A stretch of DNA of 11,263 nucleotides from Oribacterium sp. UBA5894 (GCA_002431355.1 DJEQ01000084.1:4506-15768); one strand, 5' to 3'. Shown: positions 1 through 6,771, numbered from the stretch's first letter. Numbers and translations: made by a program. The notes: generated from the sequence alone by a model not told the origin.

Positions 1-920
1 GCCGGCACCTCTGCAAGCTCTGTGAAGGCCACGCCACCGGAAAAGCGCGGATTACACTCGATAAAGTAATAAACCCCTGAGCCCTCGCCCTTTATGAACT
101 CGAAGTTCACGCAGCCGAGCACAGCTGCACGCTCGGCGATGGCGCGGCAGGCCGCTTCCAGGGTGGCATCCTCAAATACACGCACCGAAAGCCCGGCCCC
201 ATTTGGCGTCCGCAGCAGCTCCTCCCGTGGCACCGCCGTGCAGTGGCCCGCAGCGTCGCGAATGACATCTACTGTAACGACATGGCCCTTGATCATCGGC
301 TGCACGAGATAATGCTCAAGGCTTGTATCCTCCAGCTTCGTCGGGTCCATGATGCTCGACAGTGCAAAGCCCAGCTGATCCTCCTGGTAAATACGGTAAA
401 GACCGCTCGAGCTTCGGCCATCCACCGGCTTCAGGATGATCGGATACTCGACGTTTTCGAAGTCCAGCTCAGAGGCACGTTCCGTCGGAATCGTCCGTAC
501 GGCCTTCCGGATCTCCGTGCTGCTGTCTGCGAGCACCGCGCGCACGAGCGCCGTCATGGCCCATTTGTCGCGAAGCGTACGAATGCTCTCCTCCGGTGAC
601 ATGCAGATCCGACAGTCTCCCGTCTCGATTTCTGCACGATGACGGTTCAGTACATCCACCTCAACGTCAATCAGCGGAAGGATTCGTTCCACCTTCTCCC
701 TTGCACAGATTTCCTTTATAAAAGCAAGGTACTTTTCCTCATCACTGGCATAGGGTGCCTGATAAAAGGCATCCACCATGAGCGAGGCTGCCACCCAGTC
801 CGCCTCATAAATATCGGTCCCGATGATGCGCCAGCCCTCTCGGCGAAGCGTTCGCAGGACAGCATCCGCACTGAAGGAGCCGATGGCCGTCACCAGTGCG
901 GTACGTTTACTTGTATTCAT
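1..920 (-). CDS. ATP-grasp ligase, carbamoyl-phosphate-synthase-like (3' end cut by window edge)
   Basis: An uninterrupted minus-strand frame runs from the ATG at 920 to the window edge, giving about 306 residues without a stop; the C-terminus is missing. The N-terminus (residues 7-37) is a Rossmann-like pre-ATP-grasp segment (TALVTAIGSFSADAV, then IIGTDIYEADW). A nucleotide-binding lysine is likely in IILKPVDG (K164), followed by a Gly/Ser loop GRSSSG (169-173). The metal-binding strand is FIECNPRFSGG (286-296), the classic CarB/PylC-type signature. The start is supported by AAGGA at 926-930, 5 nt from the ATG. Such enzymes use ATP to activate a carboxylate as acyl phosphate and join it to an amine or another nucleophile. 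The gene lies 124 bp downstream of a sugar aminotransferase on the same strand, so an amino sugar or its nucleotide is a plausible acceptor, but that is inference. The ATP-grasp fold is firm; the substrate is unknown. Confidence 0.88.
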   Translation of the reverse strand, partial: MNTSKRTALVTAIGSFSADAVLRTLRREGWRIIGTDIYEADWVAASLMVDAFYQAPYASDEEKYLAFIKEICAREKVERILPLIDVEVDVLNRHRAEIETGDCRICMSPEESIRTLRDKWAMTALVRAVLADSSTEIRKAVRTIPTERASELDFENVEYPIILKPVDGRSSSGLYRIYQEDQLGFALSSIMDPTKLEDTSLEHYLVQPMIKGHVVTVDVIRDAAGHCTAVPREELLRTPNGAGLSVRVFEDATLEAACRAIAERAAVLGCVNFEFIKGEGSGVYYFIECNPRFSGGVAFTELAEVP

Positions 921-975
921 GTATTTCCTTTCTTTCACAGGCCTGCAATCGGGTTCGACGCTCCTCTCCTTCTGG

Positions 976-1040
976 AGGGCAATGCTGCCGTCCCGATGCT
1001 CTTTCCTTCCCGCAGGGCAATGCTGACCTTCTGATGCCCT
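976..1040. repeat. Short degenerate direct repeat between aminotransferase and ATP-grasp genes
   Basis: AGGGCAATGCTG occurs exactly at 976-987 and 1014-1025, 38 bp apart. Similarity continues past each copy (GATGCTCTTTCC after the first, GATGCCCTTCC after the second), so the unit may be about 30 bp. It fills much of the 124-bp gap between the two genes. I see no hairpin with a T-tract here, so the two genes are probably co-transcribed. The repeat may be a decayed tandem duplication; function unknown. Confidence 0.5.
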
Positions 1041-1044
1041 TCCA

Positions 1045-2151
1045 TCAGTTCAGGATGATGCGGCAGATCCGATCCACATCCTCGAGTGCGAGGTCCGGAT
1101 ACATCGGGAGGGTCAGGATCTCCTGGCTCACGAGGAGTGCGTTCGGTGTGTCCTTTACATCATAACGGTCCTGATAGCAGCTGTAGGCATTGATGCACGG
1201 GTAGAAGTACTTCCGTGCACGGATGTTGTCGGCCTTGAGCCGCTCGAAAATCTCATCCCGTGTATACCGATAGTCATGGAAGCGCACCGGCATGTAGGCA
1301 TAGTTTGACTTCACATGCTCTGAGATCTCCGGGAACAGGATGCCAGGCACGCCCTGAAGATGCGTGCGGTAGCGCTCATAGACCAGCTTCCGCCTTGCAA
1401 TGTATTCGTCCACATGGCGGAGATTGCAGAGCCCCATCGCCGCCGCAAATTCATTCATCTTGCCGTTGCCGCCGACAGATGCCACCTCCTCCTGCCCGAG
1501 GATGCCGAAATTTTTCAACTCATACAGCTTTTCCATCAGCTCTGGATTCGGCCTTCCCGTCGTGACGGCGCCACCCTCGATGGAATTAAAGACCTTCGTC
1601 GCATGGAAGGAAAACATCGATGCATCCCCGAAGGTCCCAATGCCCTGACCATCCAGCTCCTCGCCGAAGGTGTGTGCGGCATCGTAGATAACCTTCAGGT
1701 GATGACGATCTGCAATCTCCTGAATACGATGCACGTCGCAGACATTGCCATACACATGCACTGGCACGATGGCACTGGTCCGCTCGGTGATCAGCGACTC
1801 GAGCTTCTCCACGTCCAGGGTGTAATCCTTCATATTAATATCACAGAACACCGGAGTCAGGCCGTTTCGCACGATGGCATGCGTCGTCGACGCGAAGGAA
1901 AACGGCGTGGTAATCACCTCACCGCTCAGATGCATCGCCTGCAGCAGAAACTCCAGCGCGCTGTGTCCATTGACAAACAGCTGCACCGAGCCCACCTTCA
2001 GGTACTCCTGCAGCTTCGCCCGGAGCTCCTCATGGTACTCGCCCATATTCGTAAGCCACGCCGTATCCCAGATATGCTGCAGGAGCTCCTCGTACTCTGC
2101 GAGTGGCGGCAGACTCGCGCGCGTGACATTGATAACTTTTTTCTCTTCCAT
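1045..2151 (-). CDS. DegT/DnrJ/EryC1/StrS-family PLP-dependent sugar aminotransferase
   Basis: 368 residues, the usual full length for this family. These enzymes transfer an amino group, normally from glutamate, to a keto sugar on a nucleotide carrier in the cytoplasm. Visible fold type I features are NGHSALEFLLQAM near residues 61-73 (cofactor phosphate-binding region), TTPFSFASTTHA (81-92), the PLP-contacting aspartate in VIYDAAHTFG (D157), and the Schiff-base lysine in SMFSFHATKVFNSIEGG (K186). The sequence resembles VioA/DesI-type 4-aminotransferases of dTDP-4-keto-6-deoxy sugars more than WecE or ArnB types, but I judge this from memory of motifs and leave the symbol blank. Start: AAAGGAT at about 2159-2165, 9 nt before the ATG. 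A hairpin abuts the ribosome binding site and a consensus -10 lies upstream. The ATP-grasp gene follows on the same strand, suggesting a two-step amino-sugar modification. Confidence 0.93.
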   Translation of the reverse strand: MEEKKVINVTRASLPPLAEYEELLQHIWDTAWLTNMGEYHEELRAKLQEYLKVGSVQLFVNGHSALEFLLQAMHLSGEVITTPFSFASTTHAIVRNGLTPVFCDINMKDYTLDVEKLESLITERTSAIVPVHVYGNVCDVHRIQEIADRHHLKVIYDAAHTFGEELDGQGIGTFGDASMFSFHATKVFNSIEGGAVTTGRPNPELMEKLYELKNFGILGQEEVASVGGNGKMNEFAAAMGLCNLRHVDEYIARRKLVYERYRTHLQGVPGILFPEISEHVKSNYAYMPVRFHDYRYTRDEIFERLKADNIRARKYFYPCINAYSCYQDRYDVKDTPNALLVSQEILTLPMYPDLALEDVDRICRIILN

Positions 2152-2165
2152 ATAGTAAATCCTTT

Positions 2166-2182
2166 CGACCGATCCGCGGTCG
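2166..2182 (-). promoter_or_regulatory. Leader hairpin abutting the aminotransferase ribosome binding site
   Basis: CGACCG (2166-2171) and CGGTCG (2177-2182) form a perfect 6-bp inverted repeat with a 5-nt loop. On the minus-strand transcript the hairpin ends directly against the AAAGGAT ribosome binding site and lies inside the predicted leader of about 60 nt. It could tune translation or mRNA stability; a short GC-rich palindrome by chance cannot be excluded. Confidence 0.35.
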
Positions 2183-2219
2183 TTTTCCTGGATGTATGCA
2201 TCTCGATGCTTGAAGTTCC

Positions 2220-2225
2220 ATTATA
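2220..2225 (-). promoter_or_regulatory. Candidate -10 box for the aminotransferase/ATP-grasp unit
   Basis: A perfect TATAAT reads on the minus strand here, in the divergent region between the aminotransferase and the L,D-transpeptidase, 68 bp upstream of the aminotransferase ATG. No good -35 hexamer is found at 16-18 bp (the best I see is TTTCGT), and the TG of an extended -10 is not in the right register. It is the best promoter candidate for the leftward unit. I found no convincing promoter for the rightward gene in the same gap. Confidence 0.45.
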
Positions 2226-2384
2226 CACGCGTACACCGCAGCACGAAAGTGAAAGAAGAAAAAGTGTCAGAAAAGCGTCAGGAGAATGCGTGTAAAATGT
2301 AATCCTGAAGGGTGGAAAGTGGCCTCTTTTTGTGTTATCGTGTACACATGAAATCATAAACGCTCAATTTGGAGGACGAAATAT

Positions 2385-4070
2385 ATGAGTATGAAACGTA
2401 CACTGGCGATCGTAGCCGCTGCCACCATGATGGTGGCGCAGCCGCTCAGCACCCTCGCCGCAACGCCTGGGGACAGTCTGACGCCTCAGTTTGAAATCAA
2501 TGACAGTACCGGCGTATCGGTATCTGTGGTGAATCCGACGAACACACAGACCACCGGCACGACTGCCGCTCCGACGGAGACCACAGCCGGCACGGCACAG
2601 ACGACCGACACGACTGGAAGCACGACGGTCGCTGGGACCGTGCTCCCGGGCACCACGACGACCACCGGTGCAGCCGCTCAGACGGGCGTACCTGCGCAGA
2701 CCAGCACCGCAGCTGGAACCACCATGAATACCAGCACCGGAAACAAGGTGCTTCCGAAGATCAATCCGGAAATCGAGACAATTCGTCCGTATATGACCGT
2801 GGATGGAAGCGGCGATATGCAGGCGGATCCGGTTCTCAACCTGATCCCTCTGGCCACCTACTTCCTGAAGGATGCCGCAGGCAATCGCATCGACTGGGCA
2901 ACGACCGTAAAGAATGAGTCCTTTGCCTATGCCGCAAACGGTTTTACCAGCTTTACCCTCGAGCATGCCAATGTTGGCCGCTGGTACTACAGAACCTACA
3001 GCGCAGCTTCTGGCTGGGGCCCATGGGCAACCTCGAAGGAAACCACACCAAATCAGGGCGTCGTTTCGGCAATGCAGCTTCGTGTCAAGGGCTATTCACA
3101 TAAGTTTGGTACGCTCTACTATCGTGCCGTACTGAACGATGGCACCGTCACGGACTGGGCACGTGAAGGACAGGCGGTCGGCGTGATCGGCGATTCGAAT
3201 CGGTACATCTGTGCCATCAAGCTGGCCTTCTGGCGGAATGGCGTCGACTTCCCATATGAGACTGCAAAGCCACTCGATAATTCTTCGAACGAGGGTGTTG
3301 TCATCACCAGTGAGGGGGCCCGCTATGTCACCGGCGATGGTCGTGCCTATACCGGCTGGGGCTTCGATGGCGATTCCAACCAGTATTACTTCGAAAACGG
3401 TGTTGCCGTCACCGGCTGGCATGCGATTGATGGCTACAACATCTACTTCGATGAGAAGGGCGTCGCACTCAAGGATCTTTCTGGTGTCATGGGTGCACAG
3501 TCAAGCTATGCGATCCGCATCAATAAGGCAACGAGAACCGCCTATATCATGGCGAAGGATTCGAACGGCAAGTTCACGATCCCGTACAAGACCCTGATGG
3601 TCACCACGGGTACTGATACACCACTCGGTTCCTTTAAGATCTATGCGAAGTACCGCTGGCACTTCATGCACGAGGGCTGCTACTGCCAGTTCCTGAGCCG
3701 CTTCAATGGACCATACCTGCTCCATTCGCTGCTCTACAGCTCACCGAACCACAATACACTTGATGCCATCAATTATAACTACATGGATGATGCCATCTCT
3801 GGAGGCTGTATCCGTCTGAAGGCGGTGGACTGTGCCTGGATTTACAACAACTGTCCAAGCGGCACAACGGTTACCATCTATAATGATCCATGGGACAAGG
3901 GACCGATTGAGAAGGATGCCATCGATCAGGCGATTCCGAGAGATCAGACCTATGATCCGACGGATCCGGTAGTAACCGCACAGCAGGATGCCGCAGCGAA
4001 GGCTGCGGAAGAGAAGGCTGTGAAGGAAGCCGAAGCAGCGGCAGCGGCTGGTCAGGGCGAGCCACAGTAA
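2385..4070 (+). CDS. Secreted YkuD L,D-transpeptidase with ChW-like and glucan-binding-type repeats
   Basis: 561 residues. GGAGG at 2371-2375 sits 9 nt before the ATG. A Sec signal peptide spans about residues 1-26 (KR, hydrophobic core, likely cleavage after STLAA). A Thr-rich, low-complexity linker follows (about 51-115). Two ChW-like repeats come next: about 198-236 (WYYRTYSAASGWGPWA) and 241-284 (LYYRAVLNDGTVTDWA, then VGVIGDS and AIKLAFW). Residues about 311-365 look like a cell-wall/choline-binding type repeat pair (YTGWGFDGDSNQYYFENG, then VTGWHAIDGYNIYFDEKG). The YkuD catalytic domain covers about 373-500, with H447 and the nucleophile Cys475 in SGGCIRL; Gly replaces the more usual His of SHGC. 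The Ala/Glu/Lys-rich tail (536-561) is probably helical. The enzyme would act outside the membrane on peptidoglycan stem peptides, making 3-3 cross-links or attaching a protein. It is monocistronic, closed by the terminator at 4098-4129. Choline binding is not claimed. Confidence 0.92.
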   Translation: MSMKRTLAIVAAATMMVAQPLSTLAATPGDSLTPQFEINDSTGVSVSVVNPTNTQTTGTTAAPTETTAGTAQTTDTTGSTTVAGTVLPGTTTTTGAAAQTGVPAQTSTAAGTTMNTSTGNKVLPKINPEIETIRPYMTVDGSGDMQADPVLNLIPLATYFLKDAAGNRIDWATTVKNESFAYAANGFTSFTLEHANVGRWYYRTYSAASGWGPWATSKETTPNQGVVSAMQLRVKGYSHKFGTLYYRAVLNDGTVTDWAREGQAVGVIGDSNRYICAIKLAFWRNGVDFPYETAKPLDNSSNEGVVITSEGARYVTGDGRAYTGWGFDGDSNQYYFENGVAVTGWHAIDGYNIYFDEKGVALKDLSGVMGAQSSYAIRINKATRTAYIMAKDSNGKFTIPYKTLMVTTGTDTPLGSFKIYAKYRWHFMHEGCYCQFLSRFNGPYLLHSLLYSSPNHNTLDAINYNYMDDAISGGCIRLKAVDCAWIYNNCPSGTTVTIYNDPWDKGPIEKDAIDQAIPRDQTYDPTDPVVTAQQDAAAKAAEEKAVKEAEAAAAAGQGEPQ

Positions 4071-4097
4071 TCGTTCCCTGAGGTAACCCTATATTGT

Positions 4098-4129
4098 AAA
4101 AAAGCGCCGAGGATCTCGGCGCTTTTTTT
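4098..4129. terminator. Strong bidirectional intrinsic terminator after the L,D-transpeptidase
   Basis: GCGCCGAG (4104-4111) pairs perfectly with CTCGGCGC (4115-4122) around a GAT loop. The stem is flanked by A6 (4098-4103) and T7 (4123-4129), so it can be read on both strands. It starts 28 bp after the transpeptidase stop codon. Confidence 0.93.
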
Positions 4130-4193
4130 ATAGTCCATTCATGTAGAACTAAATCTTGCAATTGAAAGCCAGTAATAAGACGTGGGAAGATTG

Positions 4194-4224
4194 AAAGAGG
4201 AGGGCGGGCGACCGTCCTCTTTTT
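4194..4224 (+). terminator. Second terminator-like hairpin directly upstream of the GT2 promoter
   Basis: AAAGAGGA (4194-4201) pairs with TCCTCTTT (4215-4222). An inner CGG/CCG stem (4205-4207 with 4212-4214) is capped by a GCGA (GNRA) tetraloop, with a GGG bulge at 4202-4204. A run of T from 4220 to 4224 follows. It could be a back-up terminator, or a structure affecting the promoter whose -10 box starts 4 bp later. Confidence 0.5.
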
Positions 4225-4225
4225 A

Positions 4226-4234
4226 TGCTATAAT
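4226..4234 (+). promoter_or_regulatory. Extended -10 promoter for the plus-strand GT2 gene
   Basis: TGCTATAAT is a perfect extended -10 element (TGn plus TATAAT at 4229-4234), 44 bp upstream of the GT2 ATG. The 17-bp-spaced -35 position (4206-4211) reads GGGCGA and is not a -35; it falls inside the terminator-like hairpin. Extended -10 promoters can work without a -35. Transcription would start near 4241. Confidence 0.65.
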
Positions 4235-4278
4235 GAACTATCTGCAGGAAATCTATAAACTGATGAATCGAGGTTCCC

Positions 4279-5328
4279 ATGTCGACAACTGAAACCGCAC
4301 ACCCATCCAGCCGCACGCTGGTCGTCATTCCAAATTACAACGGTCTCCGCTTCCTTCCGGACTGCATGGCCGCACTTGCCCACCAGACCGTGACGGACTT
4401 TACCATCCTTGTGATTGACAATGCTTCCGGGGCGGAGGATATCCGGTGGCTCCAAAGCTGGCAGGCGGAGGATCCCGTGCACCATCAGCTTCAGCTGAAT
4501 GATCAGAACCTCGGCTTTTCGGGTGCTGTGAACCAGGGCATTCGCCAGGCCCTCGCAGAGCACTACGATTTCACCCTGCTGCTGAATAACGATACGAAGG
4601 TCCATCCCGACTTCATCGAAGCCCTCGAAGCGCGCATGGATCAGGATCCGAAGGAGCGCATCTTCGCCCTGTCCAGCAAGATGGTGAAGATGCATGATCC
4701 GCATGAGATCGACGATGCGGGGGATGGCTATACCCTCCTCGGCTGGCAGTTTCAGCACGGCCTCGGAGAAGCTGCAGAAAAGCCGCGGTGGAATCGGGAG
4801 GCCGTGGTTTTCTCCGCCTGTGCAGGTGCGGCCATGTATCGCACTGCCTTATTTCAGGAGGTCGGCCTCTTCGATGAGCATCACTTCGCTTACCTCGAGG
4901 ACATCGATGTCTCCTTCCGCGCGGAGCTCTATGGCTACCGTATCCTCTACTGCCCGAGCGCAGTGGTAGAGCATGTAGGGTCCGGCACCAGTGGATCGAA
5001 GTACAATGCCTTCAAGGTGCGCCTCAGTGCACGCAACAGTGTTTATCTCCTGTACAAGAACCTCCCGCTCCTGCTGCTCCTCCTGAATGCACTGCCGCTT
5101 CTCCTCGGCTTCCTCGTGAAGCAGCTCTTTTTCACGCGAAAGGGCTTCGGAAGAGAATATGCCGATGGTCTTCTCGAGGGCATCCGTACACGAAAGCAGC
5201 TCGAAAAAGCGAGATTAAAAGAGGTACCGTTTACACGGTACCTCTCGATCGAGCTTCGACTGATTACAGGGACGCTGTCCTACGTCCTGCAGCTAATCCG
5301 TAAATATACTGCAAGGGCTCGCGGTTAA
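4279..5328 (+). CDS. Family 2 glycosyltransferase, rhamnosyltransferase-like
   Basis: 349 residues, GT-A fold. It would transfer a sugar from a nucleotide donor to a lipid-linked acceptor on the cytoplasmic face. Motifs in order: VVIPNYNG (15-22), VIDNAS with nucleotide-contacting Asp (45-50), NLGFSGAVNQGI (77-88), the DXD-like LLNNDT (101-106), CAGAAMYR (181-188), and FAYLEDIDVSFRAELYGY (203-220) carrying the catalytic acidic pair. This pattern is typical of WbbL/RfbF-type rhamnosyltransferases, but the donor cannot be fixed from sequence. Residues 262-285 are strongly hydrophobic (a Leu run) and may anchor the enzyme to the membrane. A GAGG at 4270-4273 is a modest ribosome binding site, 5 nt from the ATG. 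It stands alone on the plus strand with its own promoter; its last 65 bp overlap the convergent flippase gene, and a minus-strand terminator lies within it at 5217-5244. Confidence 0.92.
   Translation: MSTTETAHPSSRTLVVIPNYNGLRFLPDCMAALAHQTVTDFTILVIDNASGAEDIRWLQSWQAEDPVHHQLQLNDQNLGFSGAVNQGIRQALAEHYDFTLLLNNDTKVHPDFIEALEARMDQDPKERIFALSSKMVKMHDPHEIDDAGDGYTLLGWQFQHGLGEAAEKPRWNREAVVFSACAGAAMYRTALFQEVGLFDEHHFAYLEDIDVSFRAELYGYRILYCPSAVVEHVGSGTSGSKYNAFKVRLSARNSVYLLYKNLPLLLLLLNALPLLLGFLVKQLFFTRKGFGREYADGLLEGIRTRKQLEKARLKEVPFTRYLSIELRLITGTLSYVLQLIRKYTARARG
5217..5244 (-). terminator. Intrinsic terminator of the leftward operon, embedded in the opposing GT2 gene
   Basis: GAGGTACCG (5221-5229) and CGGTACCTC (5236-5244) are a perfect 9-bp inverted repeat with a 6-nt loop. 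On the minus strand the stem is followed by TTTT (5220-5217) and then AATCT. It begins 19 bp past the flippase stop codon, the expected place for a terminator, although this DNA encodes EVPFTRYL of the plus-strand GT2. The short T-run makes it weaker than the one at 4098-4129. Confidence 0.65.
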
Positions 5329-6715
5329 GAAGGAGCGACAGCCCAAGATAGACCAGTACGCCCACAAGCATCTGGAGAAGAAGCAGCGGCAGGGCTCCCA
5401 GGGACAGGTTCTGCAGCAGATAAACCACTACCCCCATCACGATGGAGATCAGGGCACTCGGCAGAACATCCGCCCACTGACGAAGCGGTCCATAGCCGAT
5501 CAGCCGTCGGTTCGGCCACGCATTGATAAAGGTACAAAGATACTCGTCGAGTACTTTAAACAGCAGCATCGGCCAAATTCCGAAAGGCAGACTCAGCACG
5601 AGGATGAGAATTCCGAGTGCTTTTTTTATGAGCTCCAGCTTCAGGAAAAGATCGGAGCGTCCCATCGCATTCATGACCTGCAGGTTGATGATATGGATCG
5701 GGTAGGTGGCATAGCTTACGGAAAGCAGCACGAGATACGGTGCCGCCACCAGCCACTTCTCCGTGAGAAGCAGCGTCACGAGTGGCTTCGCCACAGCGGC
5801 CAGTCCTGCCATCATGGGAAACAGCACGAAGGCACTGAGCCGAATGGAGCGGCGCGCCATGCTGTGCAGTGCCTCCGGATCGTCCTGCTTCTTACTGTAG
5901 GCCGGCAGGAGCACCGACTGGATCGCCGTGGCCAGATTCGTCGAAATAATTTTCGGGAACTGCTCCCCACGGTTGTACGCGCCGAGGTCTGCACTTGTGT
6001 ATTTCCGGCCAATAATGAGACCATAGATGTTCTGCCAGAGGGTATCGAGGAGTCCGGATACAAGGATCTTCCAGCCAAAGGAGAAGAGCTTCCAAAGCCG
6101 CTCCGTCCGGAGCAGGATACGCGGGAACCAGCGGACCGTTGCAAACAGCACGAGCATCAGTGCGAAATAGTAGACGATCTGCTGCGCGGCCATGGCCCAT
6201 ACGCCGAAGCCCTGCATGGCGAGTGCGATGGACGCCACACCGGAAACCACAACTGCGGCCATCGTGGACTGAAAGAGCTGACGGAAGCGAAGATTTCTGG
6301 ACACATAGGCGGTCTGGATGGACACCACCGCACCTGGAAAGAGCACGACACCCATCACACGCACCAGGGGCTCCAGCACAGGTGTCCGAAAGTAGGCTGC
6401 AATCCAGGGCGCTCCCAGAAAAAGAGCGATGTACAGCACAACCGACAGGAGCATGGACATCCAGAAGACCGAGGAATAATCCTCATTCTCCACTTCCTTT
6501 CCCTGCACGAGGGCCGTTGCGAAGCCGGACTGCACGAGGGTGTTGGCAATGGTGATAAAGATGGTAATGAGGCTGATCGTGCCATACTCCTCCGGCGTCA
6601 TCAGACGCGCCAGTACAAGGGCCACCACAAACTGGATGCCCTGGGAGCCACCCTGCTCCAGAATCTTCCAGAAAAGGCCATGCACGACCTTCGACTTCAG
6701 TGAGTTATCTTCCAT
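5264..6715 (-). CDS. Wzx-type polysaccharide flippase (MOP superfamily, WzxC/TuaB-like)
   Basis: 483 residues, the normal length for a polytopic MOP-family exporter. It would flip undecaprenyl-pyrophosphate-linked repeat units across the membrane. Hydrophobic segments are visible at about 25-40, 44-66, 84-102, 118-136, 152-168, 172-194, 213-235, 293-317, 323-345, 363-386, 418-434 and 440-463. The N-terminal GLFWKILEQGGSQG and ARLMTPEEYGTISL, and the central SADLGAYNRGEQFPKI (241-256), are characteristic of the WzxC/TuaB-like branch. It is the last gene of the minus-strand operon, 114 bp after the preceding GT2. The ATG at 6715 has no good ribosome binding site close by: the obvious AAAGGAG is at 6764-6770, beyond a hairpin (see the leader feature). 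The 3' end overlaps the plus-strand GT2 by 65 bp, and a terminator lies just beyond the stop. Confidence 0.93.
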   Translation of the reverse strand: MEDNSLKSKVVHGLFWKILEQGGSQGIQFVVALVLARLMTPEEYGTISLITIFITIANTLVQSGFATALVQGKEVENEDYSSVFWMSMLLSVVLYIALFLGAPWIAAYFRTPVLEPLVRVMGVVLFPGAVVSIQTAYVSRNLRFRQLFQSTMAAVVVSGVASIALAMQGFGVWAMAAQQIVYYFALMLVLFATVRWFPRILLRTERLWKLFSFGWKILVSGLLDTLWQNIYGLIIGRKYTSADLGAYNRGEQFPKIISTNLATAIQSVLLPAYSKKQDDPEALHSMARRSIRLSAFVLFPMMAGLAAVAKPLVTLLLTEKWLVAAPYLVLLSVSYATYPIHIINLQVMNAMGRSDLFLKLELIKKALGILILVLSLPFGIWPMLLFKVLDEYLCTFINAWPNRRLIGYGPLRQWADVLPSALISIVMGVVVYLLQNLSLGALPLLLLQMLVGVLVYLGLSLLLNREPLQYIYGLAAGRRTASL

Positions 6716-6770
6716 AAAATTTCATACTGCCTGTCCGGGCCGATCGGGTCCCTGGACAGTTTTCTCCTTT
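6705..6770 (-). promoter_or_regulatory. Flippase leader: displaced ribosome binding site, hairpin and 6-codon mini-ORF
   Basis: Reading on the minus strand: AAAGGAG (6770-6764), AAAA, then a hairpin with CTGTCC (6759-6754) pairing with GGACAG (6736-6731), extended by GGG/CCC with one bulged base. Then comes GCAGT and an ATG at 6725-6723 that opens ATG AAA TTT TAT GGA AGA TAA (MKFYGR, 6725-6705). This mini-ORF overlaps the flippase ATG (6715) in another frame. With the hairpin folded, the ribosome binding site lies about 9 nt from the mini-ORF start. Translation could then terminate just inside the flippase frame and restart there. The elements are seen directly; the mechanism is inference. 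Confidence 0.35.
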
Positions 6771-6771
6771 T

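Noticed and set aside
94..1034. Several short plus-strand open frames at the left end
   Set aside because: They all lie opposite the ATP-grasp gene or its leader and have no domain character or ribosome binding sites.
1360..2295. A 311-codon plus-strand open frame opposite the aminotransferase
   Set aside because: It is antisense to a gene with complete PLP-enzyme motifs, is rich in His/Arg/Cys with no domain character, and has no ribosome binding site. It is a by-product of the codon bias.
2330..2359. A possible promoter (TTGTGT and TCATAA, 18 bp apart) for the L,D-transpeptidase
   Set aside because: Both boxes are poor matches, so I do not list it as a feature.
5693..6703. A 336-codon plus-strand open frame opposite the flippase
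   Set aside because: The minus strand encodes a clear polytopic membrane protein; the antisense product is a His/Arg/Gln-rich sequence with no recognisable domain.
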